64,000 nt of DNA from Elusimicrobiota bacterium (lineage in GTDB: Bacteria > Elusimicrobiota > Elusimicrobia > UBA1565 > UBA9628): positions 107,136 to 171,135 of the forward strand of contig DMMY01000011.1 of assembly GCA_003452935.1 (NCBI GenBank), given 5' to 3'. The translations under genes were made by a program, and so were the position numbers. This document shows positions 63,117 through 64,000 of the stretch, piece after piece. Below the pieces are notes generated by a model. The model was not told the DNA's origin and searched no databases. It was given only the letters and a program-made list of their open reading frames with translations. Position 1 is the stretch's first letter, and every line of letters begins with the position of its first letter.

Positions 63117-64000
63117 ATGCTTCTCCGCATCCGCCGGTCCTCCTGCCTTGTTCTCGTTGCCGCTGTTTCCCTGATCATGCATGCCAAGGGGCTCTCCTCG
63201 CCTCTGCTGGACTACCATTACCACCGCCAATGCAACACCGCCGCGATCGCGCGCAATTACCACGAAAACGGGCTGCGTCTGCTGCAGCCCCAGATCGACT
63301 GGGACGGCGCCAACCGCGGACGCGCGGCCACGGAGTTCCCGCTTTTTATGTGGCTCATCGGCCTGTTCTGGCCGGTGGCTGGCCTGGCCGAGCTCTGGGG
63401 GCGCGTCCTAGCCGCGGCCTTCTCCGCCCTGACCGCCGTTTACCTCTTCCTGCTGCTGGAAGATGATCTAGGCCGCGACATCGCCCTTTTCGCCGGGACT
63501 CTTTTTTCCTTCATTCCGCTGGAGATATTTTTCGGACGCACGGTCCAGCCCGAGGCCCTGGCCTTATGCGCCACAGTCGCGGCCTTGTACCATTGGCGCC
63601 GAGCCTTGGGACCGAAACGGCCTTGGACGCACTGGCTAGCCGCGACCCTGTCCGCCTTCCTCGCCGTATCGCACAAACTGCCCTACGCCTACGTCTTCGC
63701 TCCCCTGGGCTGGCTCGCCTGGGAGCGGCTGGGACGCGCGGCCTGCAAAGACCTGCGCAGCTGGGCCGCCCTGGGCTTAGCCGCGGGCGGAGTCTTGGCC
63801 TGGTACGCTTACGCCAGCGCCGGAGTCTACGTCGTGCCCACCTCAAGTCTCTCCCAGTTCCTCAATATCCTCGAGTACCGGCGCCTTCCTTATTATGTCC
63901 AGTTTCAACTTCTCTCCCGGTTCCCCGAACTCGCCGCGACCCATGCCGGGGTGCTCTTCGCGGGCGTGGGCGCCTGGCTCCTGGTTGGCCGCGAGCGCCG
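63117..64000 (+). CDS. GT-C/PMT-type membrane glycosyltransferase (partial)
   Basis: The frame opens at ATG 63117 and stays open to the window edge (294 residues seen, C-terminus missing). It begins with one span, then the loop LLDYHYHRQCNTAAIARNYHENG, which resembles the catalytic first loop of ArnT/PMT-type enzymes, and TEFPLFMWLIGLFWP. At least six spans follow. Such enzymes transfer sugars from polyprenyl-phosphate carriers. The donor and acceptor are unknown. It follows the methyltransferase by 31 bp. Confidence 0.7.
   Translation, partial: MLLRIRRSSCLVLVAAVSLIMHAKGLSSPLLDYHYHRQCNTAAIARNYHENGLRLLQPQIDWDGANRGRAATEFPLFMWLIGLFWPVAGLAELWGRVLAAAFSALTAVYLFLLLEDDLGRDIALFAGTLFSFIPLEIFFGRTVQPEALALCATVAALYHWRRALGPKRPWTHWLAATLSAFLAVSHKLPYAYVFAPLGWLAWERLGRAACKDLRSWAALGLAAGGVLAWYAYASAGVYVVPTSSLSQFLNILEYRRLPYYVQFQLLSRFPELAATHAGVLFAGVGAWLLVGRER

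Overview
The window is about 64 kb of GC-rich, gene-dense chromosome from a diderm bacterium. The cell plan is shown by LptF and LptG, the heptose genes gmhA and hldE, a porin-like outer-membrane barrel, many Sec signal peptides and several lipoproteins. Overall gene style (GYF, zinc-ribbon and TPR proteins, ORF6N protein, PorV/TraF-like barrel) would fit an Elusimicrobiota-type genome, but that placement is an inference; no rRNA gene is present to test it.

Layout. 0-7.5 kb (minus strand): a GYF-domain coiled-coil protein cut by the window edge, a DksA-like factor, then gltX, recN, nadK and a degenerate comEC-like gene read as one operon. 7.5-13.5 kb: an alpha/beta hydrolase, a secreted protein of unknown role, glnS, anmK, a DNA-alkyltransferase-like gene and a zinc-ribbon protein. 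13.5-19.3 kb (minus): a doxX-dnaX-recR-TPR-M20 peptidase run. 19.3-25 kb: small secreted proteins, a cyclic-nucleotide-binding protein, a NagZ-like GH3 enzyme, a HEAT-like protein and a GAF/HD-GYP protein. 25-34 kb (plus): a long overlapping set: rsmI, a TsaC/low-molecular-weight-phosphatase fusion, glyA, a receiver protein, an MTA phosphorylase-like gene, cdd, a biotin-carrier-like protein without its lysine, a zinc-ribbon/TPR membrane protein, accC, gmhA and hldE. A FecR-domain gene with its own promoter and terminator follows. 35-42 kb (minus): pcrA, gatC, a TPR gene, gatA, a NUDIX gene and gatB. 42-49.9 kb (minus): two metallopeptidases, a lone receiver, a VWA lipoprotein paired with a membrane protein, and a serpin. 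49.9-52.7 kb: a small decayed element inserted in the 3' end of a tRNA-Arg gene, flanked by perfect 56-bp direct repeats. 52.7-64 kb: an RlmD-like methyltransferase, ychF, an M36-like protease, an outer-membrane barrel, lptG, lptF, a DegP-like protease, a methyltransferase and a partial glycosyltransferase.

Themes. Start/stop overlaps (ATGA, GTGA, TTGA, TGATG, TAATG) are very common, so translational coupling is the rule. Several first genes have a -10 box only 6-10 nt before the start codon, which suggests leaderless mRNAs. Both GlnRS and all GatCAB subunits are present. Peptidoglycan recycling (NagZ-like, AnmK), ADP-heptose synthesis and LPS export genes support a Gram-negative envelope. 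No CRISPR array, rRNA gene or complete insertion sequence was seen. The longest stretch without an intact gene, about 0.44 kb at 49.8-50.24 kb, holds the serpin promoter, the att repeat and relic sequence.
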